Shown here piece after piece: positions 32,189-43,992 of a DNA stretch of 64,000 bases. Below the pieces are notes generated by a model. That model was not told where the DNA came from and searched no databases. It saw only the letters and a list, made by a program, of their open reading frames with translations. Location: NCBI RefSeq assembly GCF_023715485.1, contig NZ_JAMBOF010000007.1, forward strand, positions 1 through 64,000, read 5' to 3'. The position numbers and the translations under genes were made by a program. Source of the stretch: Mesobacillus subterraneus (lineage in GTDB: Bacteria; Bacillota; Bacilli; Bacillales; Cytobacillaceae). Numbering within the stretch: the stretch's first letter is position 1; every line of letters begins with the position of its first letter.

Positions 32189-33175
32189 ATGGGCGAAAGA
32201 GTAATCAAGTGGGGAATATTGGGAACAGGTCTAATAGCAAGTGCTTTTGCGAAAGATTTAGCGTTTGCTAAAAATACCGAAAAGACTGCTGTTGGTTCAC
32301 GTACAAAAGAGAGTGCTGCCGAGTTTGCGGAGGAGCATGGCGTTTCACGTGCTTATGGAAGCTACGAAGAACTAGTGCAGGATTCGGATGTCGATGCCAT
32401 TTATGTTGCTACGCCACACCCTTTTCATATGGAAAATGTATTGGCATGTCTTCGTGCTGGCAAGGCTGTCCTTTGTGAAAAGCCATTTACCATCAATAGC
32501 GGAGAGCTGGAAGAAATCATTCAGTTTGCCAGAGATCAAAAGCTTTTCTTGATGGAGGCTATGTGGACACGTTTCCTGCCTTCGATTGTTAAGGTTAGAG
32601 AATGGATTGACAGTGGGGAAATCGGCGAAGTCCTTTTAGTAAAAGCGGATTTTGGATACCGTGCACAGTGGGATCCAGAGTGGAGATTGCTTAATCCGGC
32701 CCTTGGTGGAGGAGCGCTGCTTGATGTAGGGATTTATCCCGTAACCTTTGCATCCATGATTTTTGGAACAAACCCAGAGAAGATTCAAAGCACTGCTCAT
32801 ATTGGTGAAACGGGTGTGGATGAACAGTTTTCCATTCTCATGTCCTATCCTTCTGGAAAGACCGCTACTCTTAACGGCGCCTTTCGAGTTGATTTAAACA
32901 ATGAAGCCTACATACATGGAACGGAAGGATCTATTCGGATTCCATCATTCTTTAGTGCCAGATCAGCAACCTTGTACAAGGATGGTGAGGAAGTAGAGAC
33001 ATTTAATGATGACAGACAATGTGCTGGTTATGCCTTTGAGATAGAAGAAGTAGGAAGATGCCTGAGTCAAGGGCTTTTAGAAAGTCCTGTAGTGCCGTTG
33101 GATGAATCTTTAGCAATTATGAAACTGATGGATGAAATTCGCGGACAGTGGGGATTGAAATATCCGTTTGAGTGA
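32189..33175 (+). CDS. Gfo/Idh/MocA-family NAD(P)-dependent oxidoreductase
   Basis: 328 residues. The Rossmann motif GILGTGLIASAFAKDL lies at about 9-24, and the family CEKPF sequence (AVLCEKPFTIN) provides the catalytic lysine. The C-terminal domain includes GGGALLDVGIYPV. It is close to the dihydrodiol dehydrogenase/xylose dehydrogenase branch, which oxidises sugars or diols. The substrate is unknown. AAGGAG lies 14 bp before the ATG. The gene is monocistronic with its own terminator. Confidence 0.85.
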   Translation: MGERVIKWGILGTGLIASAFAKDLAFAKNTEKTAVGSRTKESAAEFAEEHGVSRAYGSYEELVQDSDVDAIYVATPHPFHMENVLACLRAGKAVLCEKPFTINSGELEEIIQFARDQKLFLMEAMWTRFLPSIVKVREWIDSGEIGEVLLVKADFGYRAQWDPEWRLLNPALGGGALLDVGIYPVTFASMIFGTNPEKIQSTAHIGETGVDEQFSILMSYPSGKTATLNGAFRVDLNNEAYIHGTEGSIRIPSFFSARSATLYKDGEEVETFNDDRQCAGYAFEIEEVGRCLSQGLLESPVVPLDESLAIMKLMDEIRGQWGLKYPFE

Positions 33176-33221
33176 TGCCAGTTTGGCGTACCATATAAGA
33201 TTTCAGGACGTCGGAACCTTC

Positions 33222-33252
33222 GAGGTAAGTGAGCTCGCTTATCTCTTTTTTT
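33222..33252 (+). terminator. Terminator of the oxidoreductase gene
   Basis: GAGGTAAG pairs with CTTATCTC (one G-T pair) around TGAGCTCG, followed by seven T. Confidence 0.75.
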
Positions 33253-33466
33253 ATGGGCCCAATATAAGCTTTGTAAACTCCCGACCATTTATTTCGAATG
33301 TGATTTTGATTGTTATTTAAAGTTTTAGAAAACAAACAAAACGGCTAGGTAATCTATGTTAAGATCTAAATGCAGAAAACTTACTTTGTTCCATGAACTG
33401 CTAGATTTGGAGAATAACAATCTATATTCAAATAAGTGGTGCAAAGTTTTGGAGGAGATGTGCAAA

Positions 33467-33907
33467 ATGAAATTTCGGATAGCCAAAGAATTAAACGAAA
33501 GTTATAAAAGCCATGTTAATAATAAACTTTACGAATACAATTTAAGACATTTTCCAGAGGATTTAAGAGGAAGATACAAAGAAGTGAATCTAATTCTTTT
33601 AGATGAGAACGATCAGGTTCGTGGAGGCATTTTAGGGGAAGTGTGTTGGAATTGGTTGGAAATACATACACTAATGATTGATGAAGATTTACGAGGATCA
33701 GGTTATGGAACGGAATTATTAGTAGAAATTGAACGAGCTGCCCTAGAGAGCGAATGTGATTTTATAAAGGTGGATACTTTGAGCTTTCAGGCGTTAGACT
33801 TTTATCAAAATAATGGTTATGAAGTTTACGGTACATTGGACAATGTGGGAAAAGAATTTAAGCATTTCTATTTGAAGAAGGATATTTTAAGAGGGGAATC
33901 ATTGTGA
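33467..33907 (+). CDS. GNAT-family N-acetyltransferase
   Basis: 146 residues from ATG 33467, nine bases after GGAGGAG; the frame is open upstream to 33356 but without a ribosome site. The acetyl-CoA loop is visible as DEDLRGSGYGTELLVEIE, followed by FYQNNGYEVYGTL, typical of GNAT enzymes. The acceptor is unknown. It overlaps the next GNAT gene by 4 bp, so the two are translationally coupled. Confidence 0.85.
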   Translation: MKFRIAKELNESYKSHVNNKLYEYNLRHFPEDLRGRYKEVNLILLDENDQVRGGILGEVCWNWLEIHTLMIDEDLRGSGYGTELLVEIERAALESECDFIKVDTLSFQALDFYQNNGYEVYGTLDNVGKEFKHFYLKKDILRGESL

Positions 33908-34320
33908 ATATAGTTGAGGCACAACTAACGGATTTAAATGCGATTGTGCAAATAGATCGAGAGGTTATAGGTAATACGAGCAGACAAGGTTTTATTGAGG
34001 ATGCTATTAAGCAAGGACATTGTATTCTTGTAAAAGCAAATAATGATGTTGCCGGGTTTTCGATTTATGATACAAACTTTTTTGAATGTACTTTTATTGC
34101 ATTGATTATTGTGTCTCCTGCAAAAAGACGAAAGGGGTACGCAAGCCAAATGATGAATCATCTGGTTCGTACTTCTCCTACTGATAAAATATTCTCGTCT
34201 ACAAATCGTTCTAACCAGAGTATGCAGAAAGTATTTGAAGCGAATGGATTTGTTGAGAGTGGTATAGTCGAAAACTTGGATGAAGGCGACCCTGAAATAA
34301 TCTACTTTAAATCAAAATAA
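33904..34320 (+). CDS. GNAT-family N-acetyltransferase (second of pair)
   Basis: 138 residues starting at GTG 33904, which overlaps the stop of the upstream GNAT gene. The CoA-binding segment SPAKRRKGYASQMMNHLV and the C-terminal MQKVFEANGFVESG are clear. The two neighbouring acetyltransferases differ in sequence, so they are not a recent duplication. Substrates are unknown. Confidence 0.85.
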   Translation: MNIVEAQLTDLNAIVQIDREVIGNTSRQGFIEDAIKQGHCILVKANNDVAGFSIYDTNFFECTFIALIIVSPAKRRKGYASQMMNHLVRTSPTDKIFSSTNRSNQSMQKVFEANGFVESGIVENLDEGDPEIIYFKSK

Positions 34321-34691
34321 TTCTTCCTTTAAAGGTTTTTTCGGTCATTGGGGCCAGGGAGCCTGTGGACGAACGTATGTGGTAAGTCTGCCTCATGAAA
34401 TGAAGTTAATCATTTGGAGCGTAAATTACTCATCTGAAAAACTCAAGGCGAGCCACATAGTGGACTGGCCTTTCAAAGCTAACTATTGCTATATTACTTT
34501 TTCATTTCCAAGCTGTGATAAAGGGAGGAAACCAGTGCCCAGTAAATAGAGAAAATATGTGAATTTATCGGAAAGCAGAACCGTAAACCGACCCTCTGTC
34601 CCGCAATAGAACCTTCCCTCTGTCCCAAGTTGGTGAAACTTTATATCTCCTGATTCGTATACGTTAAGTACAAACTGATAAGGGGATTTTT
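34321..34691. other. 371-bp noncoding stretch with decayed repeat
   Basis: No gene seen. 34560-34632 contains GCAGAACCGTAAACCGACCC and two CCCTCTGTCCC pieces, remnants of the GGGACGGTTC family. The region ends with the AGGGG ribosome site of the next gene. Confidence 0.4.
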
Positions 34692-36359
34692 ATGGGAAAT
34701 ATAATTCTATTTGCGCTTATGGTTGGATTGGCATCTGCTTTAGTTCTGATTCCTTTTTCAAATAGGGAAAATTACGGCGGTAAAGTGAAATCATTGTTAT
34801 TGATTGCTGCGATCGTCCTTTTTACGATTGTGACTTTTGCGTTTTATTATTTGTTTAATTTGGACAGGAATCTTTCTTCTTTATGGCCGTTTGCGATTTT
34901 GGTTGCGTTTGGCGGTACGGTATTTGCGGCTGGGAAGGAGCAGATGATTAAAGGGAGCTTGTTTTTGCTGAGCTTGCTTATTGGTGTGTATTTTATGATC
35001 GCGTTTCTTTTTAATGCCGAGGAAAAATATGAAACTTCTAAGATGGCGGAAAAGATGGAGATTTCGACGTTTGATGAGAAGGAAACACCGGCGAGTGTCC
35101 CACCACATTTTGCGCGCAATAAGATGAAAAAGGCATTCGGTCAGGTCCCGAACACAAGTTATTATGAGCTTGGGAATCTGCAAATCCAGAAGGTTAATGG
35201 AGAGTATGTCTATATCGCTCCTGTTGAATTCTCGGGCTTTTTCAAATGGTGGAATGGTGAGTCGACTCCGGGTTATTTTACCATCAGTGCGACCGATTCA
35301 TCGGCAAATCCAAAATTCATGAAGTCGGAGATGGTTTATACACCTTCTTCCTACTTCAATAAAAATATCGAACGCCATATCCGGATGCAATATCCTGAGG
35401 CAATTTTTAACGGAGAAATGCAGCTTGAGGTCGATAACGAAGGAAAGCCTTATTATATCAGGACGTACGGCGAATTCATCTCTGCCCGGAACGGTTTTAA
35501 AGTGACAGGGGTTGTGGTCGTTGATCCTGATTCCGGGGATACGAAGGCGTATGCTTTAGCAGATGCACCTCAATTCATTGACGGCGCCGTTTCTCCAGAA
35601 GCGGTCAGTCTGCAAAACAGCTATTACGGTAATTACATTCATGGTTATTGGAACAGCTTGTTTGGCAAGACGGATGTGAAGCTGCCTTCTGATGAAGGGA
35701 CCGAAGCCCAGGTCAGCCCGATTTTCAATGAAAATGGCGAAATGTATTATTTCACCGATTTTACCAGCCCGAAAGAAGGGGTCGACTCCATGCTCGGGTA
35801 TTCACTGACGAACTCGAGGACCGGGAAAGCAACCTTCTATACGGGTAATCTTGAAGAGTCCTATATGGATTCCGAAGGGGCGCTTCAGATTATTGAAAAG
35901 AAGTTCATCGAGAAAAAGTGGCATGGCGAAATGCCGATTCTCTACAACTTTTATGGAGAAGCAAGCTGGCTGACATCAGTTCTTGATTCGAATGGCTTCC
36001 TGCAAAATTACTTTATCGTATCGGCAGCAAACCCGGAAATTTCGGTGTATGGAAATACTCCAAATGAAGCACTGAGAAAATATAAAACAGCACTGCAGCA
36101 TGGCGGCGGCACGGTGGATGGCAGTTCGAAGGCAGAGGAGAAGCAAACGAGCGGAACCGTGCTGCGCGTCTACAAAGAAAAAACAGGCGACTTCACGATT
36201 GTCTCCATCCTGCTGGATAATAAGAAGAACTATATCATCTCATCAGAAACCAACCCACTGGCGATTTATCTGAAAGAAGGCGACCAGGTCAATATCAAAT
36301 ACATGGATACCGGCGAAACCTTCCTGCCAGTGAAAGAGTTAGTGATACAAGGTTTGTAG
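34692..36359 (+). CDS. Membrane-anchored protein of unknown function
   Basis: 555 residues. Four hydrophobic helices (about 3-20, 32-52, 60-80 and 85-107) are followed by a 440-residue soluble domain with many aromatic and beta-type segments (for example VYIAPVEFSGFFKWWNGEST and YYIRTYGEFISARNGF). The last 75 residues (SGTVLRVYKEKTGDFTIVSI) look like a separate small beta domain after a GGGTVDGSSKAEEKQ linker. I do not recognise the family; the orientation of the soluble domain is uncertain. It is single and followed by a strong terminator. Confidence 0.75.
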   Translation: MGNIILFALMVGLASALVLIPFSNRENYGGKVKSLLLIAAIVLFTIVTFAFYYLFNLDRNLSSLWPFAILVAFGGTVFAAGKEQMIKGSLFLLSLLIGVYFMIAFLFNAEEKYETSKMAEKMEISTFDEKETPASVPPHFARNKMKKAFGQVPNTSYYELGNLQIQKVNGEYVYIAPVEFSGFFKWWNGESTPGYFTISATDSSANPKFMKSEMVYTPSSYFNKNIERHIRMQYPEAIFNGEMQLEVDNEGKPYYIRTYGEFISARNGFKVTGVVVVDPDSGDTKAYALADAPQFIDGAVSPEAVSLQNSYYGNYIHGYWNSLFGKTDVKLPSDEGTEAQVSPIFNENGEMYYFTDFTSPKEGVDSMLGYSLTNSRTGKATFYTGNLEESYMDSEGALQIIEKKFIEKKWHGEMPILYNFYGEASWLTSVLDSNGFLQNYFIVSAANPEISVYGNTPNEALRKYKTALQHGGGTVDGSSKAEEKQTSGTVLRVYKEKTGDFTIVSILLDNKKNYIISSETNPLAIYLKEGDQVNIKYMDTGETFLPVKELVIQGL

Positions 36360-36368
36360 TAAAAAAAT

Positions 36369-36427
36369 AGTGCCTGACACCCGGCGAGGAAATGCGTTAT
36401 AGCACCGGGTGTCAGGCATTTTTTTAT
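36369..36427 (+). terminator. Strong terminator, TGCCTGACACCC type
   Basis: TGCCTGACACCCGG pairs perfectly (14 bp) with CCGGGTGTCAGGCA, followed by seven T. A related hairpin occurs at 46965-47024, so this is another dispersed element used as a terminator. Confidence 0.85.
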
Positions 36428-39393
<2,966 letters not shown>

Positions 39394-39399
39394 TTGAAC

Positions 39400-39443
39400 A
39401 TGGGAGGCGGTTCTCGTCTGAAACAGCAGAACCGGCCCTCTTT
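39400..39443. terminator. Repeat-type hairpin used as terminator between rph and the AlkD-like gene
   Basis: GGGAGGCGGTTCTCGTC is followed by GCAGAACCGGCCCTC and TTTTTC, between convergent genes. The arms belong to the GGGACGGTTC family. Confidence 0.6.
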
Positions 39444-39444
39444 T

Positions 39445-40119
39445 TCAATCTTTCCCAATATGCTTCAAAGCTTCTCTCCTGCTTAAGTTTGACAGGGGAT
39501 ATGTATCAGAAATTTCGATGACTTTCTCAGGGTTCTGTTTTGCGTATTCTCTTAATGCCCAGCCAATTGCTTTATTGATGAAAAATTCGTTTGTATGGCA
39601 GGTTCTTGCAATAATGTCCTCGAGCATAGCCGCGTCGGTTCTTTCCTTATAACCTAATTGGAATAGGATACAGGAGCGGATCAGCCAGAGGTGGCCGGAG
39701 GCGATCCATCTGTCGATGATTTGCTGCCGGTGCTGCGGGAATTTTTCAAGATAGTATCCGAAATGTTTTTTCGCTATGTGGTCGATCGTGTCCCACCAAG
39801 GCTTGGTCGTGATTATGTGTTCAAGCAGCTCGAGATCATCCTCTGTGAACTGTTTTTTCATTAAATCTAACAGGTAGAGCCCGGCAATCTGCATTTCTCG
39901 TTCTTCCAGCTCCCAGAGGGAAGTAATCACCTCATGTAATTCTTCTTTTGGCGGCAAGCCGTATGTCTTCACATGCTGTTTGAATACTTCCTTCAATTGT
40001 GGAGACCTCAGCCCAATGAACTTAAATTGATTCCGCATGTAATTGGATAGCTTGATTGCTTCCTCGCTATTCCGGTGTTTGAGGGCCGCTTCATATAACG
40101 CGTCAACATAGTTTTCCAC
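39445..40119 (-). CDS. DNA alkylation repair protein, AlkD-like
   Basis: 224 residues from a GTG at 40119 (GGTGGAG upstream), all helical with HEAT-like repeats. TTKPWWDTIDHIAKKHFG and FINKAIGWALREYAKQNPE are the AlkD signature segments and hold the W/D residues that flank the damaged base. AlkD enzymes remove positively charged alkylated bases such as 3-methyladenine and 7-methylguanine from DNA. It is convergent with rph. The length is normal for AlkD at about 220-240 residues. Confidence 0.85.
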   Translation of the reverse strand: MENYVDALYEAALKHRNSEEAIKLSNYMRNQFKFIGLRSPQLKEVFKQHVKTYGLPPKEELHEVITSLWELEEREMQIAGLYLLDLMKKQFTEDDLELLEHIITTKPWWDTIDHIAKKHFGYYLEKFPQHRQQIIDRWIASGHLWLIRSCILFQLGYKERTDAAMLEDIIARTCHTNEFFINKAIGWALREYAKQNPEKVIEISDTYPLSNLSRREALKHIGKD

Positions 40120-40341
40120 TTTAGCTCCACCATCTCATGATTTATTTAATATCTTTATTGTATAGTTTACCTAAATGGGAAGCACCTATTTCTTGCGGTA
40201 AAAGAACATCTTCCTCGAGTCTTGGATATTGAAAATCTTCGCCTTAAAAGCAGGATAATTCTGCAAATTAAAGAATATAGATTTGTTATAAAATAGAAGG
40301 TTTAACAATGAAAGAGCAACTGTTATAAGGAAGGGATAATC

Positions 40342-41235
40342 ATGAAGGTCGAAGCACTAAAAATGGAGCAACTTGAAAACTTGAAAGAATACTGTAAAAA
40401 ACATCGAAAGGAACTGGATGATTCCTTTTTGTATGATGAGGACTTACATAATTTTAAGATTGATGGCGAAAATCCTACCTATATCTTGACTGACTCAAGC
40501 GGGAACATAAAGGGAGCTGCCTCTCTAATTCTGGATGACTATCATCGTAGAGGAAAAAGGGCCAGGTTCCGGATTTTTCATTCGGAATCGCATGACGGCC
40601 AGTACTATAAACAACTGTTCGAGGAGATATTGAAGCATACAAAGTCATTGGATCATGTTTTTTTATTTGTACCCTTGCTCAATCAGAAATTGAAGGATGT
40701 CATGGAGAAGCTGAAGTTTGACGTTGAGAGGTATACCTTTCTGCTGGTCAGGGAGGATTTGGAAGTTCGTGAACCGTCTATTCCAGAAGGCTTTGAGATT
40801 AGGAGTTTCAGACCTGGCACGGATGAGGATGCCTGGTGCATGGTAAGGAATGCTGCGTTCTCGGACCTGAAGGGAAGTGAGACGGCGATTACGCCTGAAA
40901 TGGTCGCGAAAATGCCGTCAGAGTCTGATTACCTGGACGGCGGAATGATGATCCTTTTTGAGAACGAAAAGCCAGTGGGAGTCGTGAGAGGTTCGGATGA
41001 TGAATATGAAGATTCACCCATTATGAACATAGGACCCCTGGCCATTTTGCCGGAATACCAGGGGAAGGGATTAGGAAGGGTCCTCTTAAGGGCGGCAATC
41101 CAGTTCTCCAAGGAAAAAGGATACAAAAGATGCGTGCTGTGTGTAAATGCAGACAACGAACAAGCAAAAGCCCTATACCTGCAGGAAGGTTTTGTGGAGG
41201 CAGAAGGGGTTGTGTGTTACCGATATGAAATGTAG
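40342..41235 (+). CDS. GNAT-family N-acetyltransferase with two GNAT domains
   Basis: 297 residues. A degenerate first GNAT domain (about 1-135) is followed by a complete second one (about 145-297) that shows GPLAILPEYQGKGLGRVLLR and ALYLQEGFVEAEG. The mycothiol synthase (MshD)-like two-domain plan occurs, but Bacillus makes bacillithiol, so that function is not implied. The acceptor is unknown. GAAGGGAT precedes the ATG. Confidence 0.85.
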   Translation: MKVEALKMEQLENLKEYCKKHRKELDDSFLYDEDLHNFKIDGENPTYILTDSSGNIKGAASLILDDYHRRGKRARFRIFHSESHDGQYYKQLFEEILKHTKSLDHVFLFVPLLNQKLKDVMEKLKFDVERYTFLLVREDLEVREPSIPEGFEIRSFRPGTDEDAWCMVRNAAFSDLKGSETAITPEMVAKMPSESDYLDGGMMILFENEKPVGVVRGSDDEYEDSPIMNIGPLAILPEYQGKGLGRVLLRAAIQFSKEKGYKRCVLCVNADNEQAKALYLQEGFVEAEGVVCYRYEM

Positions 41236-41237
41236 GA

Positions 41238-41290
41238 GAGAACAAGGAGACGGTTCTAGTGTTTCATGAATCTTTATAGGATCTCTTGTG
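41238..41290 (+). repeat. GGGACGGTTC-type repeat, GTTTC variant
   Basis: GAACAAGGAGACGGTTCTAG and GTGTTTCATGAATC are followed by TCTTGTGAAACA, a shortened copy. Confidence 0.5.
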
Positions 41291-41416
41291 AAACAATTTC
41301 ATCCCTGCCCACTTTCCTTTAAGGTCAAATCAACGGATGCAGAGCTGCGTGTCATGGTAAACCCTGACTCTGTAGAGGTCATTGTCTGGCAATCATTTAG
41401 TTACGTAGCCATAAAA
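41291..41416 (+). other. Possible coding scrap behind a repeat
   Basis: The frame VKSTDAELRVMVNPDSVEV, then IVWQSF..., ends at the terminator hairpin at 41419. No start or ribosome site and no recognised family. It fits the pattern of gene tails behind repeats, but weakly. Confidence 0.2.
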
Positions 41417-41418
41417 AG

Positions 41419-41443
41419 AAAAACCACTATAAGTGGTTTTTAG
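41419..41443. terminator. Terminator hairpin
   Basis: AAAACCACT pairs with AGTGGTTTT, with A and T runs on both sides, so it works for the minus-strand SASP-like gene. Confidence 0.7.
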
Positions 41444-41598
41444 TCGTGCATTGCTCCTGCCTCCCGGGAAGTCATTGCACCTTGACCTTCGGCTACATCT
41501 TTTTGGATTTGCTGTTTTACTTTTTCTGCATTTGTCCCCGAATATCCAGGTTGCATAACAGAACCTGAATTTCCTTTAACTTGTTGCTTCTTCTTCAT
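41440..41598 (-). CDS. Small hydrophilic protein, resembles gamma-type small acid-soluble spore protein
   Basis: 52 residues from the ATG at 41598, with AGGAGG seven bases upstream. It is rich in Q, K, G and S. The segment GTNAEKVKQQIQKD resembles the TNAQQVRKQNQ repeats of SspE-type gamma SASPs but occurs only once. If so it would be a spore-core amino acid reserve made late in sporulation. A sigma-G promoter could not be identified by eye. The identification is tentative. Confidence 0.45.
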   Translation of the reverse strand: MKKKQQVKGNSGSVMQPGYSGTNAEKVKQQIQKDVAEGQGAMTSREAGAMHD

Positions 41599-41672
41599 AT
41601 AAATCCTCCTTGGTTTTTGTTTTAACAAACCTATTATTTACAAAAAGGTACACAGTAAACACAAATCTCTCA

Positions 41673-41717
41673 ACGGACAAAGGGACGGTTCTCCTATTAA
41701 GAACCGTCCCTTTGTGA
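41673..41717. terminator. GGGACGGTTC-type hairpin acting as terminator
   Basis: ACAAAGGGACGGTTCTC and AGAACCGTCCCTTTGT form a nearly perfect 16-bp stem 1 bp from the ytoQ stop. It is the shortest, most compact repeat form. Confidence 0.75.
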
Positions 41718-42158
41718 TTATTCATAAATATAACTGATGACATCCAAAGCCTGTTCAACAGTCTCTACTGTTACATTCGCTTTATTAGAAAGCTCTTTTA
41801 ACGGATGAATCAATGATTCAGGCCTAACAATGATGGTTGGTTTATTCATCGCGATGGCGGTGCTGGCGTCCATGGCGGTGTTCCATTGTTTGTATTTTTC
41901 GCCGAATAGAGCGATGACGATATCGGATTTTGCCATTAAGACTTGTGTCCTAAAGTTGTTTATATCTGACGCTGCGTCATCCTTGTATACGTTGCCCGGC
42001 TGCTTGCCGAGGATTTCCTCGCCGATCTGGTCAGATCGGTCGTGGTTTGTCTGCGGTCCGACGAAGACTAAAGGCAGATTTCTTTCCTTCGCTTTTTTTG
42101 CCACCTGATCGCGCCAATCATCGTGAATCTGTCCCGCTAAATATACGGTTAATTCCAT
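41718..42158 (-). CDS. ytoQ: YtoQ-family protein
   Basis: 146 residues from the ATG at 42158 (AGGAGG nine bases upstream). The beginning VYLAGQIHDDWRDQV and the middle VFVGPQTNHDRSDQIGEEILG are characteristic of YtoQ, a family related to nucleoside 2-deoxyribosyltransferase-like folds (the AMDASTAIAMNKPTIIVRP segment). The biochemical function is unknown. The protein is probably cytoplasmic. Monocistronic. Confidence 0.85.
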   Translation of the reverse strand: MELTVYLAGQIHDDWRDQVAKKAKERNLPLVFVGPQTNHDRSDQIGEEILGKQPGNVYKDDAASDINNFRTQVLMAKSDIVIALFGEKYKQWNTAMDASTAIAMNKPTIIVRPESLIHPLKELSNKANVTVETVEQALDVISYIYE

Positions 42159-42235
42159 CCAAACGCCTCCTAAGAATTATTTTCTAGCTTCATCATATAA
42201 AACTTTACTTAGGATTCAAAGGAATTAGGAGCAGA

Positions 42236-42284
42236 GGAAAGGTTCTCTTGTTTCAAGAACAGGAGAACCGTCCACGTGTTTACG
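42236..42284 (+). repeat. GGGACGGTTC-type repeat, short form
   Basis: GAAAGGTTCTCTTGTTTC is followed by GAACAGGAGAACCGTCCACG and TGTTTAC. Confidence 0.65.
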
Positions 42285-42355
42285 GGGAGTTCAATGGAAA
42301 AGAAGGTATTTGAGAGTTTTTATTGAAACCCTTAATTATAAGGAGGGGGATCAAT

Positions 42356-42829
42356 ATGTCAGTGACAAAAATACAGTCTATTACAGAACTTGGCGAAATT
42401 AAGTTGGTGGGTTTTCGAGTTTTGTGTCCTGGTGACCAATATATAGTTGAAATACCCAAAGCATCCTTACGATTAAGCGAGCGCATTATTGAAATAAAAC
42501 AGGTTACGAATCCTTTACATCAGTATGGTGCATTTGTAGTGAAAAATGAATGTGCCAACGAAGATGGGTATTGGATTGGTGTGGAAGTGAACGAGTACGA
42601 AGAAATCCCAGCTGGCATGGTAACCCTGATAGTCCCATCTCAAAAATACGCCGTTATTAGACATAAAGGGGCAAATGACAAAATAATGGATTCTTATAAT
42701 GAATTACATAAATGGATTGATGATAACAACTATCAAAGGCTAAAAAATAAATGGCATTTAGAAAAGTTTTATAGTTGGAATGACCACGAAAATGTAGATG
42801 TAGAATGGTTTGATACCATAAGTAAATAA
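42356..42829 (+). CDS. GyrI-like effector-binding domain protein
   Basis: 157 residues from ATG 42356, preceded by AAGGAGGGGG. The single SHS2-type GyrI/AraC effector domain is visible as ELGEIKLVGFRVLCPG at the start, the YWIGVEVNEYEEIPAGM middle and VPSQKYAVIRHKG with a final WHLEKFYSWND. Such stand-alone domains bind small hydrophobic molecules or inhibit gyrase-like partners. The ligand is unknown. It is closed by a long repeat-type terminator. Confidence 0.8.
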   Translation: MSVTKIQSITELGEIKLVGFRVLCPGDQYIVEIPKASLRLSERIIEIKQVTNPLHQYGAFVVKNECANEDGYWIGVEVNEYEEIPAGMVTLIVPSQKYAVIRHKGANDKIMDSYNELHKWIDDNNYQRLKNKWHLEKFYSWNDHENVDVEWFDTISK

Positions 42830-42836
42830 CAAGGCA

Positions 42837-42890
42837 CATGGGGCCGGTTCTCTTGTATTCTAAAACAAGAGAACCGGCCCCATGTTTTTT
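42837..42890 (+). terminator. Perfect 20-bp repeat hairpin with T-run
   Basis: CATG plus GGGCCGGTTCTCTTGT (42837-42856) is the exact complement of 42865-42884, with an 8-base loop and TTTTTT. A clear case of the dispersed repeat serving as an intrinsic terminator. Confidence 0.85.
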
Positions 42891-42902
42891 GCCAGGGTTT
42901 AA

Positions 42903-43799
42903 TTATAATGATCCAAATTTTGTGGCAGATAGGGCCCCGGCTTTATTTGCAAACTTGGTATAATCCGTTAATTGAGTTTCGGTTTTAGGAATCCCTCTGT
43001 CATGAAAACAGGATAGAAGGGCAGCCATAAATGCGTCGCCGGCACCTGTTGTATCGACCGTCTCAACTGAAATTCCAGGAACATGCACCATAATATGTTT
43101 ATGAATTGCATACGCTCCGTCCTTTCCTTTTGTGATAAAAAGGAATGGAATCTCCATTTTCGCTACATGCGCCAACCCTTTTTCTAGCGTTTCCGTTTCT
43201 GTTAAAAATAGTAACTCATCTTCAGTCATTTTTACGATATCTGCCTTGTTAACATAGTATAAAATCGTTTCTCTGCACTGATTCTCGCTTTCCCATCGTT
43301 TCAGCCGGATATTTGTATCAAAAGCTATTTCCATTTTCTCTTCTTTTGCATATTGAAGAGCCTGTTCGGTTGTTTTTCTTGCGATTGGGTGAAAAAGAGT
43401 GCCAGACCCGAAGTAAAAGATCTTACTGCGCATAAACGGCTTTTTATCAAGTTCCTCCGAGGTGAGCCATTCATCAGGAGTTTCGTTTATGTACGAATGG
43501 AAATGACGCTCTCCAATTGGATTCAAGTGAATATAAACAGAGCACATTTTCTTTTTTACATGATAAGAACTAAAGGAAAGATCAACATCTTCTTTCATTA
43601 ATTTTTCCTCAACAAATTGACTGGTCTCATCCTTCCCCAACTTGCATAAATAAAAGGAGGGAATGCTATGTCTCCTAATCCCGACAGCTACATTAACCGT
43701 AGCGCCCCCTAATAATCGCTGAAACGTTGTATTAGATGGATCTGTTGCTATAAAGTCAACGATCGCTTCGCCTATTGATGTAATACCTTTCTTATTCAA
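42903..43799 (-). CDS. PfkB-family carbohydrate kinase (fructokinase-like)
   Basis: 298 residues from TTG 43799 with AAAGGAG seven bases upstream. The sugar-binding GGATVNVAVGI motif lies near residue 31, and the ATP-site motif VETVDTTGAGDAFMAALL carries the catalytic aspartate near residue 250. It should phosphorylate fructose or a related sugar. No sugar transporter or hydrolase is adjacent, so the substrate is open. Length is normal at about 300-320 residues. Confidence 0.85.
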   Translation of the reverse strand: MNKKGITSIGEAIVDFIATDPSNTTFQRLLGGATVNVAVGIRRHSIPSFYLCKLGKDETSQFVEEKLMKEDVDLSFSSYHVKKKMCSVYIHLNPIGERHFHSYINETPDEWLTSEELDKKPFMRSKIFYFGSGTLFHPIARKTTEQALQYAKEEKMEIAFDTNIRLKRWESENQCRETILYYVNKADIVKMTEDELLFLTETETLEKGLAHVAKMEIPFLFITKGKDGAYAIHKHIMVHVPGISVETVDTTGAGDAFMAALLSCFHDRGIPKTETQLTDYTKFANKAGALSATKFGSL

Positions 43800-43851
43800 G
43801 TTGTGGCTCCTTTCAACACTCTCAATCTACATGTTTTACAGATATTTTAAC

Positions 43852-43886
43852 AGAAACACGGTGACGGTTCTTGTGTTTGTCTCTAT
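43852..43886 (+). repeat. GGGACGGTTC-type repeat fragment
   Basis: AAACACGGTGACGGTTCTTG followed by TGTTTGTC: one arm only. Confidence 0.45.
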
Positions 43887-43992
43887 GAGAATCTTTCGAA
43901 AAATTACAAATTTATCTATTATTTGTAAACATATTCTATATAATAGATTTAGCAGTGCCTATATATTACATAAGGTTGGGGGCGAGACATTT

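Noticed and set aside
33181-33252. T-box or other riboswitch before the GNAT genes
   Set aside because: No T-box sequence or specifier structure. The hairpin is a plain terminator for the upstream oxidoreductase.
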